Part shown: in pieces, positions 33,650 through 42,334 of the stretch
How positions within the stretch are numbered: position 1 is the first letter of the stretch
How the letters are laid out: each line of letters begins with the position of its first letter
Source: Halobellus limi
GTDB lineage: Archaea > Halobacteriota > Halobacteria > Halobacteriales > Haloferacaceae
DNA length: 64,000 nucleotides
NCBI RefSeq assembly: GCF_004799685.1
Contig: NZ_CP031311.1
Coordinates: 2,894,396 to 2,958,395, forward strand
Direction: 5' to 3'
Translations under genes and position numbers: made by a program
Notes under the pieces: model-generated
What the model was told of the DNA's origin: nothing
The model's input: the letters and a program-made list of their open reading frames with translations, nothing else
The model's database searches: none

Positions 33650-33805
33650 TCAGTGTCTCGTCGCGCGCGCCTCGCGGACGTCGGCCCCGTCGCGAACCTT
33701 GTCCTCACAGTTCGGACAGACCCGGGGATGGTCCATCCCGTTCGGTGCGAACACCCGGACGTACTCCGCAGTGACGAACGACCCGCAGTTCTCGCATCTC
33801 GGCAT
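33650..33805 (-). CDS. Small zinc-finger protein, DUF7563-like
   Basis: 51 residues, MPRCENCGSFVTAEYVRVF at the start and CPNCEDK later: two CxxC pairs 27 residues apart, a classic small zinc ribbon. Haloarchaea carry many such short zinc-finger proteins, several with roles in gene regulation. An AT-rich upstream stretch (33806-33850, ATTATTTTGATT) holds the promoter. It is too short to be found by length-based gene calling but the codon pattern and stop are clean. Confidence 0.85.
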   Translation of the reverse strand: MPRCENCGSFVTAEYVRVFAPNGMDHPRVCPNCEDKVRDGADVREARATRH

Positions 33806-34064
33806 CGATCGGAGATTTGTATTGAATCAAAATAATATTTCGGGGGAAATATCACAACTGATCACACGGACGGGGAGACCGCCGCTCGCCGCGGGTCGGA
33901 ACGGTCGCAGGAGCGATCACAACGTCCGGGTTGGCGTGGTCACGACCACGCGCGGTCAACGAGAGGTGGCGACGCGGTCGTTTCACAGTGGCTACTCCCG
34001 TCTCGTACCGCCGAGCGCTATCCCCAGCGACGGCGCTCGGCGATAAAAACCGAGAGTGATCAGA

Positions 34065-34328
34065 TCAGGTCTCGGTCGGCGGTTCGGTCGTCTCGCTGAG
34101 CGCGTGGCGAACGACGAGGTCGATACCGCGGGCGACTTCGATGCCGCCGTAGTAGACGCCGATCAGGGAGACGAGGATACTCACGACGATGCCGTAGGGG
34201 CCGAAGAGCAGCGCGACGAGCGACCCGAGCCCGGAGACGACGGCGAAATAAAGCGCGCCGACGGCGAAGCGGTAGGCCGCGTCTCGGTGCGCCTGCGCGG
34301 TCGAGGGGAGCGGGGTGGCAGAGGGCAT
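34065..34328 (-). CDS. Small two-helix membrane protein
   Basis: 87 residues from ATG 34328, chosen over ATG 34355 because a GCTTATGC TATA-like box lies about 25 nt upstream. Two hydrophobic helices ('FAVGALYFAVVSGLGSLVALLF' and 'IVVSILVSLIGVYYGGIEVA' in parts) and an acidic tail. No known family to me. Confidence 0.75.
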   Translation of the reverse strand: MPSATPLPSTAQAHRDAAYRFAVGALYFAVVSGLGSLVALLFGPYGIVVSILVSLIGVYYGGIEVARGIDLVVRHALSETTEPPTET

Positions 34329-34387
34329 ACCTTCGAGGTCGCCCACGACGAGCATAAGCTTTCACCGCTGGATGCCCCCGAGGGGCG

Positions 34388-35278
34388 TCACCTCACGACG
34401 CCGTCGACGATCCGATCTGCGACGCGGGCACGAACGTGCGCGTCGCGCCGCCGAGCGGCGAACACGTCGGCGGCGCTCTCGACGCCGCGCTCGTCGCGTT
34501 CGAAATCGAGCCGAGGGTAGACGACGTCCGCCAGCAGCAGCGGTTCCGGTGGGGCCGAGGGGACGCCCTCGGGGCCGTCGAGCGGTTCCGAGCCGAGGAG
34601 TCGGTGCACGCTCTCGACGGTCCGATCGCCGGCGGCGACGCCCCGGATCACCGACGCGAGCCGGCGGACGAGCGCTCGCGGGAAGCCGCCGGCGGCGACG
34701 CGCAGCGACAGGAAGTCGCCGTCGCGGCCGGTCTCGATCGACACGTCGCGGACCGTTCCTCGCGTGTCCGGCGTGAGGTTGTGGAAGTCGTGTTCGCCGC
34801 TGAGCGCCGCGGCGGCAGCGGCGGCGCGCTCGTCGTCGAGCCCCGGCCCGTAGAGGTCGTAGACGTACTCGCGACGGGCCGCGTCGTGCGTGGCGTGAAA
34901 GCCGTCGGGCGCCTCCGCGGCGGCCCACGCCCGAACGTCCGCGGGCAGTTCGCCGTTCAGCGCTCGCGGCGTGCACCACTCGGGACACTCGAACGCGACC
35001 GTCTGTGCGAGCGCGGAGACGCCCGCGTCGGTCCGACCGGCGGCGGCGTACCCCGGCGGTCGGCCCCGTGACCCCCGGTCGAACACGCCGAGGGAATCGA
35101 GCGCGTCGAATATCGCGTCCTCGACGGTCGGGACCGACGGCTGGCGCTGGAAGCCGTGGAACGGCCGCCCGTCGTAGGCGATCCGGAACGCTCGCAACCG
35201 ATCGGTAGCGGACCGTTCTACCGCCTCGAAGAGCCGTTCCGAACCGTCGCCACGCTCGGGTTCGTCCCGGCTACTCAT
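34388..35278 (-). CDS. truA: tRNA pseudouridine(38-40) synthase TruA
   Basis: 296 residues from ATG 35278. Makes pseudouridine at positions 38-40 of tRNA anticodon arms. The catalytic aspartate is in GRTDAGVSALAQTVAF; 'AYDGRPFHGFQRQP' and 'FHNLT' are further signatures, and 'LVRRLASVIRGVA' binds tRNA backbone. The start overlaps the end of the UspA gene by 8 nt, so the two are translationally coupled; the longer open frame adds 18 residues without similarity. Confidence 0.92.
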   Translation of the reverse strand: MSSRDEPERGDGSERLFEAVERSATDRLRAFRIAYDGRPFHGFQRQPSVPTVEDAIFDALDSLGVFDRGSRGRPPGYAAAGRTDAGVSALAQTVAFECPEWCTPRALNGELPADVRAWAAAEAPDGFHATHDAARREYVYDLYGPGLDDERAAAAAAALSGEHDFHNLTPDTRGTVRDVSIETGRDGDFLSLRVAAGGFPRALVRRLASVIRGVAAGDRTVESVHRLLGSEPLDGPEGVPSAPPEPLLLADVVYPRLDFERDERGVESAADVFAARRRDAHVRARVADRIVDGVVR

Positions 35279-35750
35279 CGGCCGGTTCGACTCGCCCGTC
35301 CGCGTCGGGGTCCCGATAGTCACGCTCCTCACCGCGGAGGACGAGCACCGGGACCGGAGAGAGCCTGAGAACGCGTTCGGTCGTGCTCCCGAGGAGGTAG
35401 CGCTCGAGGCCGCGCCGACCGTGACTGCCCATCACGACGAGGTCGGCGCCGACGGCGTCGACGCGGTCCAGAATGGACTGATACGGCGCGCCGCGAACCA
35501 CGGCGGTTTCGACGTCGACGCCCGACTCGCGGGCGCGTTCGGCGACCGCCGCGACGTGGCGTTCGGCCTCGGCCTCGTAGCCGTCGAGCAGCGCCTCCGT
35601 GTCGAGTTTGGCCGCCGAGAGCGCTGCGACGTCGACGACCGAGACGACGGCGAGCGTCGCGTCGGCGTCCCGCGCGAGTTCGATCGCGTGGTCGGCGGCC
35701 GCCTCGCTCGGCGCGCTCCCGTCGACGGGGGTGAGAATCGTCTCGTACAT
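35271..35750 (-). CDS. Universal stress protein UspA, ATP-binding type
   Basis: 159 residues from ATG 35750. 'MYETILTPVDGSAPSEAAADHAI' opens the fold; 'VVMGSHGRRGLERYLLGSTTERVLR' is a full ATP-binding loop. The last codons overlap truA. A haloarchaeal type expressed under stress and stationary phase, by analogy. Confidence 0.93.
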   Translation of the reverse strand: MYETILTPVDGSAPSEAAADHAIELARDADATLAVVSVVDVAALSAAKLDTEALLDGYEAEAERHVAAVAERARESGVDVETAVVRGAPYQSILDRVDAVGADLVVMGSHGRRGLERYLLGSTTERVLRLSPVPVLVLRGEERDYRDPDADGRVEPADE

Positions 35751-35826
35751 AGTCGTAGATTCGCGAGCAGCCGTAAAACACCACCGCGCGCCGCACACCG
35801 GCGCTGTCCGTCCGGAGGCGTCGCGT

Positions 35827-37122
35827 TCAGTCGAGGTCCTCGAGCGTCGGCGACGCGCGCTCGCCGGGGAACTCCTCGACGGGAACGGTCGTCTGCTCGC
35901 CGGAGCCCATGTCCTTCACGGTCACCTCGCCGTTCGCGAGGTCCTGCTCGCCGACGATGACGACCGTCTCCGCGTTGACGCTGTCGGCGTAGCCCATCTG
36001 CGCGCCGAAGCTCCGGTCGGAGACGTCGGCCTCGACGACGTTCCCCGCGGCGCGGAGGTCGCGGGCGATCCGGGCGGCGACGTCGCGAGTGTCGCCGACG
36101 GTCAGGACGTAGTAGTCGGTCGTGAGCGCCTCCTCGGCCCAGACGCCGGCGCGCTGACAGAGCAGCGAGAGCGGCGCGAGGCCGGGCGCGACGCCGACCG
36201 CGGGGGTGGGCTGCCCGCCGAAGCTCTCGATGAGGTCGTCGTAGCGGCCGCCGCCGAACACCGAGCGGGAGATCTCGCCAGTCGAATCGAAGCACTCGAA
36301 GACGACTCCCGTATAGTAGTCCAGCCCCCGGGCGGTCGTCAGCGACACCTCGCAGAACTCCCGCGCGCCGAAGTCCTCGGCGGCCGCGAGCACCTCGCGG
36401 AGGTTCTCGACCGCGCTCGCGACGTCGTCGCCGCCGAACTCGGCGATCTCGTCGAGGTCGCCCGCCGTCACGAGGTCGTCGAACGCCTCGGCCTGCTCGT
36501 AGGAGAGGCCGGCGTCGGAGAGCAGTCCGAGGTACTCCGTCTTTTCCACCTTCGCGCGTTTGTCCACCGCGCGGATCGCCTCGCGGGCGTCGACGTCGGC
36601 GTCGAACGCGCGGAGCAGGCCGCCGAGGATGTCGCGGTGGGAGACGCGGAACTCGAAGTCCTCGCCCGTGAGCCCCAGACCGGTGAGCGCGTCGGCCGCG
36701 AACGCGAGGATCTCCGCGTCGGCCTCGGGTTCCGAGGAGCCGAAGATGTCGACGTTCGTCTGGTAGAACTCCCTGAATCGCCCCTGCTGGACCTGTTCGA
36801 AGCGCCAGAACGGCCGCGTCGAGTACCACTTGATCGGCTTCGACAGCTCCTGCTGTTTGGCGACGACCATCCGCGCGACCGTCGGCGTCAGTTCGGGCGT
36901 CAGCGACACCTCGCGGCCGCCCCTGTCCTCGAAGGCGTACAGTTCCTCGACTATCTCCTCGCCGCTCTTGTCGACGTACATCTCCGTCCGTTCGAGCGCG
37001 GGCGTGGATATCTCGCGGAAGCCGTAGCGCGCGGCGGCGTCCTCCAGCGTGTCGATGACCTCCCGCCGGGGGGCCATCTCCTCGGGGTAGAAGTCCCGAA
37101 AGCCCTTGAGTCGGTCGTACAT
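35827..37122 (-). CDS. hisS: Histidyl-tRNA synthetase
   Basis: 431 residues from ATG 37122, standard for class II HisRS. Motif 1 'FREISTPALERTEMY', motif 2 'WYSTRPFWRFEQVQQGRFREFYQ' (in parts), His-specific 'ARGLDYYTGVVFE' and motif 3 'VGVAPGLAPL' are all present; the C-terminal anticodon domain follows. Charges tRNA-His. A TTTCAAGC TATA-like box about 27 nt upstream fits a leaderless start. Confidence 0.96.
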   Translation of the reverse strand: MYDRLKGFRDFYPEEMAPRREVIDTLEDAAARYGFREISTPALERTEMYVDKSGEEIVEELYAFEDRGGREVSLTPELTPTVARMVVAKQQELSKPIKWYSTRPFWRFEQVQQGRFREFYQTNVDIFGSSEPEADAEILAFAADALTGLGLTGEDFEFRVSHRDILGGLLRAFDADVDAREAIRAVDKRAKVEKTEYLGLLSDAGLSYEQAEAFDDLVTAGDLDEIAEFGGDDVASAVENLREVLAAAEDFGAREFCEVSLTTARGLDYYTGVVFECFDSTGEISRSVFGGGRYDDLIESFGGQPTPAVGVAPGLAPLSLLCQRAGVWAEEALTTDYYVLTVGDTRDVAARIARDLRAAGNVVEADVSDRSFGAQMGYADSVNAETVVIVGEQDLANGEVTVKDMGSGEQTTVPVEEFPGERASPTLEDLD

Positions 37123-37196
37123 ACCGACGGATTCGGCGGTGCCGCGCTTGAAACTGTTGAAGCGATTGCGAGTGCGTCGCCGCCGACGGCGACGGA

Positions 37197-38078
37197 CTAC
37201 GCCGCGATCAGTCCCACGCCGATCACGGCGAGCGCGGCGGCGACGAGGCGGATGCCGAAGGAGTCCTCGCGCAGCAAGATCCCGCCGAGGAGGACCGCGA
37301 CGACCGCCTGGGTGTTGATGATCGGCGACGCGATCGACGCCGGGACGGTCGAGAACGCCAGCGACGTGACGTGCTCGCCGACCGCGACGCCGCCGCCCGC
37401 GAGGACGAACTTCGGCAGGGCGTCGCGGATCGGTACCCACTCGCGGGCCGCGAGCGGGAGGACGACCACGAGCACGCCGCCGAGCACCGTCGGGACCCAC
37501 AGTTCCAGGGGGATCGCGAGCTCCTGTAACGCGACGCGTTTGCCCACGTCGCTGACGGCGAAGAGCGCCGCGCTCAACAGGCCGAACTGCGCCGCGCGCG
37601 ACGACGCCGCCTTCCGGATCGGATCCAGGAGCGACCCCGTCCGGTAGTTCGCGACGTAGACGGCGAGCGTGGCGACGACGACTCCCGTGATCTGGAGCGG
37701 GGTGAGCCGCTCGTGGAGGAAGACCACCTCGATCGGGAGGACGAACACGGGGACGATCTTGCTGATCGGCGCGACGTAGGAGACGTCGCCGAGGCCGAGC
37801 GCCCCTAGGAACACGAGAAACGCGGCCGCGGTGGCGACGATCGTCCCGACGAGGAGCAGCCCCTCGAGGGGGCCGAACCCCGAGAGCGAGGGGACGTCCG
37901 CCGGGTCGGTCCGCGAGAGCGTCAGCGGCAGGTACCACGCCACGGCCGCGGCGTTGACGCCGACGGTCAGGACCGTCGCGGGGTACTCCTCGAAGTACTG
38001 CTTGAGGACGAAGATGTACGTCCCCCAGACGAGCGCCGCCGCGAGGGAGTAGCCGATACCGGGAGAGAGCGAGAACAC
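37197..38078 (-). CDS. EamA/DMT-family transporter
   Basis: 293 residues with ten predicted helices in two homologous halves, as in drug/metabolite transporters (EamA). 'SYVAPISKIVPVFVLPIEVVFLHERLTP' in parts is the conserved end of the first EamA half and 'SPIINTQAVVAVLLGGILLREDSFGIRL' of the second. Substrate unknown; family members export amino acids, nucleosides or metabolites. Confidence 0.88.
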   Translation of the reverse strand: MFSLSPGIGYSLAAALVWGTYIFVLKQYFEEYPATVLTVGVNAAAVAWYLPLTLSRTDPADVPSLSGFGPLEGLLLVGTIVATAAAFLVFLGALGLGDVSYVAPISKIVPVFVLPIEVVFLHERLTPLQITGVVVATLAVYVANYRTGSLLDPIRKAASSRAAQFGLLSAALFAVSDVGKRVALQELAIPLELWVPTVLGGVLVVVLPLAAREWVPIRDALPKFVLAGGGVAVGEHVTSLAFSTVPASIASPIINTQAVVAVLLGGILLREDSFGIRLVAAALAVIGVGLIAA

Positions 38079-38184
38079 GTTCGGAGGTGACCGTCACCGG
38101 GAGAAATGTGTTCGGATTCGATCGTGTTCGGAGTCGGTTTTCGTGGCGGCGCTCCGCGCCGGAACGCGGCGTCGGTCCGGAGTG

Positions 38185-38784
38185 TCAACCGTCGCTTCGG
38201 AGCCCGCGGACGTAGGACTGCTCGTGCGCCGGGAACACCGATTCGACCGCGTCCTCGCCGGCGCGCTCGGCGATCAGCGACCGGAGTTCGGCCTCGTAGT
38301 CGCCCTTCGGGATCGTCTCGGAGGGCCCGGTCTCGACGGTCAGCGTCTCCTCGACGAGCCGATCGACCGCGTTCCGTCCCAGTCCGGCGAGCGGCGAGAG
38401 GTAGTCGACGCCGTGTCGGTCTTCGAGGCTCTGCGCCTGCGCCCGCGAAACCGTCGGGACTCTGTCGTCGCGTCGGCTCCCGTCGGCGACGGCGTCGACG
38501 TCGAGTTCGGCCACGGTTTCGAGCGCGTGTTCGTGGACGCGCTGGATGCCGTGTCGGGGATAGCCGTCGTCGAGCATCTCGTCGACGGCCGCCTCGGCGA
38601 CCGATCGATCGAGGTCGACGGCCTCGAAGGGATAGCCGAGTCGGTCGGCCGCGGCCTCGGCGTGTTCCCAGTCGCCGGTGATCCCGAACCGGCCGGTCAC
38701 GAGCGTCACGTCGTAGAAGGAGTCGAGAAACAGCGCGGCGAGCGTCGAGTCCTTCCCGCCGCTGTAGAGGAGCGCGAGATCCAC
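38185..38784 (-). CDS. ATP-pyrophosphatase (adenine nucleotide alpha-hydrolase/PP-loop) protein
   Basis: 199 residues. P-loop SGGKDST at residues 8-14, 'DLALLYSGGKDSTLAALF' opening as in the diphthine-ammonia ligase/DUF71 group of PP-loop ATPases. No thiolation cysteines are evident, and it is shorter than Dph6. Probably activates a carbonyl or amide with ATP. It follows the PDCD5-like gene after 7 nt and S19e, a translation-linked cluster in haloarchaea. Confidence 0.8.
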   Translation of the reverse strand: MDLALLYSGGKDSTLAALFLDSFYDVTLVTGRFGITGDWEHAEAAADRLGYPFEAVDLDRSVAEAAVDEMLDDGYPRHGIQRVHEHALETVAELDVDAVADGSRRDDRVPTVSRAQAQSLEDRHGVDYLSPLAGLGRNAVDRLVEETLTVETGPSETIPKGDYEAELRSLIAERAGEDAVESVFPAHEQSYVRGLRSDG

Positions 38785-38791
38785 GAGTGCG

Positions 38792-39154
38792 CTACCGTCG
38801 ACGGATGTCGAAGCTCTTCGAGTCCGGCTGCAGTTCGCGGAGCAGGTCCTTCATCTGCTCTTCGTCGATCCGATCCTGGATCCGGCCGCTCTGCGCCAAG
38901 GCGACGATCTGTTTCTTCACCGACTCCGCGAAGTCGGGCTTCGACATCTCGACGGCGTTGAGCCGCTGGCGCGCGCCGTCGGTCAGGTACTGCTTCAGCA
39001 TCGCCTCCTGTTTGGCCTCCGCCTGTTCGCGAGCGGCCTCCTGTGCGGCCTCGCGGTCCTGCCCGCCCTGCTGCCCCTCGGCCTGGTCGCGGAGCTCCTG
39101 CATCTTCTGTTCGCGCAGTTCCTCCAGTCGGTCGTCGTCGGGGGTTCCACTCAT
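38792..39154 (-). CDS. DNA-binding protein, PDCD5/TFAR19 homologue
   Basis: 120 residues. N-terminal coiled-coil rich in Gln/Glu (residues 8-55) followed by the PDCD5 triple-helical domain '[35 protein letters not shown]' in parts, and a C-terminal '[12 protein letters not shown]'. Archaeal members bind dsDNA in vitro and are always near rps19e, as here. Probably co-transcribed with S19e and the PP-loop protein. Confidence 0.93.
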   Translation of the reverse strand: MSGTPDDDRLEELREQKMQELRDQAEGQQGGQDREAAQEAAREQAEAKQEAMLKQYLTDGARQRLNAVEMSKPDFAESVKKQIVALAQSGRIQDRIDEEQMKDLLRELQPDSKSFDIRRR

Positions 39155-39246
39155 CGTCGTAGGATTCTGTCGCGGCGCTAAAAACGGTTACGTCGTTCTC
39201 CCTCGGCGTGTGATCTCGCGTCGACCGTCGCGGGCGGGTCCGCGTT

Positions 39247-39702
39247 CTAGGCGTAGCGTTCGAGTTCCGGGCGGTCGAGATCCGCGAGGACGTCGTCTGC
39301 GGCGTTGTCGAGGAAGCTCTGTCCCTCGCTGGTGATGCGGCGACCCTGGCCCTTCGCCGTCTCGACGAGGCCCTCCTCTTCGAGCTGCTGGAGCGCCCGG
39401 CGGATGATCTTCTTGCTGCCGGGGGCGGAGCTGTTTCCGGAGACGCGGTAGCGGGTGGAGCCGCGCTTTCGGCCGCCGTACTCCGTCGAGAGCCGGTCGA
39501 CGCCGATCGGGCCTTCCTTCGCGACCTTGCGGAGCAGCGACGCCGCGCGGACGTACCAGAAGTCGTCCTGTTCGGGCGGGAGTTCGCGGGTCTGTCCCGT
39601 CTTGGCGAACTCGATCCACTCGGGCTCCTCGATTCGATCCGCGAGGCGGTCGGCGACGTCCTCGATGAGGGCGTCGGCCGGAACGTCGTAGACACTTACC
39701 AT
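39247..39702 (-). CDS. rps19e: 30S ribosomal protein S19e
   Basis: 151 residues from ATG 39702; a GTG two codons earlier is possible but GCTTTAAACG about 27 nt upstream supports the ATG. An archaeal/eukaryotic small-subunit protein. Signatures: 'VYDVPADALI', 'WYVRAASLLRKVAKEGPIGVDRL', 'YGGRKRGSTRYR' and 'GSKKIIRRALQQLEEEGLVE' (in parts), the last forming the winged helix. Confidence 0.96.
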   Translation of the reverse strand: MVSVYDVPADALIEDVADRLADRIEEPEWIEFAKTGQTRELPPEQDDFWYVRAASLLRKVAKEGPIGVDRLSTEYGGRKRGSTRYRVSGNSSAPGSKKIIRRALQQLEEEGLVETAKGQGRRITSEGQSFLDNAADDVLADLDRPELERYA

Positions 39703-39812
39703 ATCCACCGATTCCCGTTCGCGTCGTTTAAAGCCATCGTATCGGGCTTACGACGCGTGAGACGCTTCCTCAGTCGTTCCGGGCGGCGGCCGAACCGCGG
39801 CGGTAAGTGGGC

Positions 39813-40862
39813 TCACCCCTCGCCCGCGCCGATCCCGAGGCCGGTTCCGAGCCAGGCGACGACGACGCCGCCGAGCACCGTCGGGATCCAGTAGACCGCC
39901 CCCCGGAAGATGACCACGGCGGCGACCGCGACCGGCTCTGTCACCTGCGAGAGCGGCGCGGCGAGGAGCAACAGCACCAGCACCGTCTCGATGCCGCCGG
40001 CACCGCCCGGGAGGGGCGTCACGCCGGCGATGGCGGCGATGGGGACGACGACCAGCGCGACGGAGAGGCGTACGTCGACGCCGATGGCCGCGAACGACAG
40101 CCAGAGCGCGATCATCTGACAGAGCCACCCGAGACTGGACGCGCCGAGCGCGAGCGCCAGCCCCCGCGGGTTCGACGCGACCCGTTCGATCGCCCGGAAG
40201 AAGCCGTCGATGCGCTCTTCGATCCCTTCGGGCGTCGGCACGGGGATCCGGGGGATCCAGTCGGCGATCGACCTGATGACCGGCGTCAGCGCGTCGACGA
40301 CGCGGGCCTCGAGCCGGTAGCGTCGCGTCCAGCCGAGGTAGACGAGCGTCGGGACGACCACCGCGAGCGCGACGACCGCGGCGATCGCCGCGAGGAGGTT
40401 GTCGTTGGCCCCGAGGGCGACCTCCGAGGCGAAGTACCCTGCCCCGGCGAGCGCGAGCGTGATCGACGGCACGAAGTTCAGCGTGTCGACGCTGGCGATG
40501 GCCGCGAGGCTCCGCTCGTACTCGGCGTCGGCCGCCCGGGAGATCAGATACGCCGTCACCGGCTCGCCGCCGGCCTGCCCGAACGGCGTGATGTTGTTCG
40601 AGAACGTCGCGCCCGCGAAGACGAGAAACGACGTCCCGTAGGACAGTTCGACGCCGAGAACGTCCAGCACGGTGTTCAGAGAGACGCTCCACGCCGCGAG
40701 CCACGCCAGCGTCGCGAGGACGACGAGCGCGACGGACCCGGGATCGGCGCTTCCGAGCGTCGCGAGGAGCTCGTCGACGCCCGCGAAGTAGAACAGGAGC
40801 GCGAAGACGCCGACGGTCGCGAGAAACCCGAGGACGGTGGCGCGAAGGTTCTCGCGGGCCAT
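39813..40862 (-). CDS. UPF0104/AglD-like lysylphosphatidylglycerol-synthase TM-region protein
   Basis: 349 residues with about eight helices. 'GATFSNNITPFGQAGGEPVTAYLI' (in parts) and 'GVTPLPGGAGGIETVLVLLL' are the conserved loops of the UPF0104/LPG_synthase_TM family, whose members act as lipid flippases, and one is part of archaeal AglD. No soluble transferase domain is attached. Divergent from thiL. Confidence 0.85.
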   Translation of the reverse strand: MARENLRATVLGFLATVGVFALLFYFAGVDELLATLGSADPGSVALVVLATLAWLAAWSVSLNTVLDVLGVELSYGTSFLVFAGATFSNNITPFGQAGGEPVTAYLISRAADAEYERSLAAIASVDTLNFVPSITLALAGAGYFASEVALGANDNLLAAIAAVVALAVVVPTLVYLGWTRRYRLEARVVDALTPVIRSIADWIPRIPVPTPEGIEERIDGFFRAIERVASNPRGLALALGASSLGWLCQMIALWLSFAAIGVDVRLSVALVVVPIAAIAGVTPLPGGAGGIETVLVLLLLAAPLSQVTEPVAVAAVVIFRGAVYWIPTVLGGVVVAWLGTGLGIGAGEG

Positions 40863-41008
40863 ACCACGGGGTGGGTTCGTCCGGGCATCAAGCCATCGAA
40901 ACCGACCGAAGGCGGGGACCGCCGTCGTCGCCAGCCTGCGGGACCCGCGGGAGCGCTCGCTCCCAGACGCGACGCCGACTTTTTGCCCGCCCGGGTCGCA
41001 GGAGCGCT

Positions 41009-41881
41009 ATGGACGAACGATCGGCGCTCCGACGGCTCGCGGCCGCGCTCCCGGCGGCGGGCGACGACGCGGCCGTCGTCGACGGCCTCGTCGTGACGAC
41101 GGACATGCTCCACGAGTCGACGGACTTCCCGTCGGGGACGACCCGGTACACGGCCGGCTGGCGCGCCGTCGGGGCGTCGCTCTCGGACGTCGCCGCGATG
41201 GGAGCCGACGCGACCGCCGCGGTCGCCGCGTACGCCGCGCCGACGCTGGACGAATCCGAACTCGACGCCTTTCTCGACGGCGCGATCGACGTCTGCGAGG
41301 CGGTCGACGCCCGGTACGTCGGCGGCGATCTCGACACCACGGGCGAGTTCACGGTCGCGACGACCGCGCTTGGAGAGACCGACGCGCCGGTGCTTCGCTC
41401 GGGCGCGAACGTCGGCGACGTCGTCTGCGTGACCGGCGCGCTCGGTCGGACCGCCGCGGCGCTCCGGGCGTTCGACGCCGGCGAGAGCGGGCGGGGGAAC
41501 GACCTGTTCCGGTTCGCCCCGCGCGTCGCCTCCGGCGTCGCCCTCGCCCCGCACGCGACCGCGATGATGGACTCCTCGGACGGACTCGCGCGGTCCCTCC
41601 ACCAGCTCGCGGAGGCCTCGGACGTCGGCTTCGAGGTCTCCTGGGACGCGGTCCCGGTACACGACGCCGTCGACGACTACGCCGGAGACGACGCCGACCG
41701 TCGGGCGATGGCGACCACCGTCGGCGAGGACTTCGAGCTGGTCTGTACGCTGCCGGCGGACGCCGTCGACGGCGCCCGAGACGCGCTCTCGGTGCCACTG
41801 ACGGTGATCGGCGACGTCGTCGACGGGGGCGTCCGGATGGACGGTGAGTTGCTGGCCGACGAGGGGTATACCCACGAGTGA
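41009..41881 (+). CDS. thiL: Thiamine-monophosphate kinase
   Basis: 290 residues from ATG 41009; an upstream open extension of 46 residues lies in the promoter region and is rejected. Phosphorylates thiamine phosphate to thiamine diphosphate. 'GDDAAVVDGLVVTTDMLHESTDFP' in parts carries the metal-binding aspartates of the PurM/ThiL fold; 'SLSDVAAMGA', 'TGALGR' and 'MMDSSDGLARSLHQLA' are further signatures. GACTTTTTGCC about 25-30 nt upstream may be the TATA box. Confidence 0.93.
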   Translation: MDERSALRRLAAALPAAGDDAAVVDGLVVTTDMLHESTDFPSGTTRYTAGWRAVGASLSDVAAMGADATAAVAAYAAPTLDESELDAFLDGAIDVCEAVDARYVGGDLDTTGEFTVATTALGETDAPVLRSGANVGDVVCVTGALGRTAAALRAFDAGESGRGNDLFRFAPRVASGVALAPHATAMMDSSDGLARSLHQLAEASDVGFEVSWDAVPVHDAVDDYAGDDADRRAMATTVGEDFELVCTLPADAVDGARDALSVPLTVIGDVVDGGVRMDGELLADEGYTHE

Positions 41882-41935
41882 GATTCGACCGGGAGGGGCC
41901 GGGGATTCTTGTTCCAGCCGGCCGAGAGGCGACGT

Positions 41936-42334
41936 ATGCCCTCCAGGCACCCGTTCGTCGACGCCGAGACCGGAACGCTCGATAGAGACCAGATTCTCGC
42001 AGAGGCGGTCCCGCTCGCCAGGCTCCTGCTGTACGTCGGTCTGATCGCGCTCGTGCCCTTCGCGCTTGCGTACTTTTTCGGCGGATCGATCGTCGGGGCG
42101 CTTCTCGCCGCCGCCGGTCAGTTCGTGCTCGCGGTCGGTGCCGGCGTCGTCCTCATCTACGTCGTCGTCCGCGCCATCGACATCGCCGGCGTTCCGCGAG
42201 GCGACGGCGACGGACGCGGGGCGGCGGCCGAGGTTTCAGACCGACATAATTTCGACGGGGACGAGGAGGAAACAGAGCGCGCCGAGCGCGAACGTCGCGA
42301 CCCCGACAGCGATCCGGACGGGTCCGAGCGGTGA
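41936..42334 (+). CDS. Small membrane protein overlapping the M50 gene 3' end
   Basis: 132 residues from ATG 41936. Two hydrophobic helices (residues about 28-50 and 57-78, 'LLLYVGLIALVPFALAYFF' in part) and a very acidic C-terminal tail (EEETERAERERRDPDSDPDGS). The last 99 nt lie antisense to the M50 protease gene, whose product still reads as an authentic membrane helix there. The tail is typical of haloarchaeal proteins, so both frames look real. Confidence 0.75.
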   Translation: MPSRHPFVDAETGTLDRDQILAEAVPLARLLLYVGLIALVPFALAYFFGGSIVGALLAAAGQFVLAVGAGVVLIYVVVRAIDIAGVPRGDGDGRGAAAEVSDRHNFDGDEEETERAERERRDPDSDPDGSER

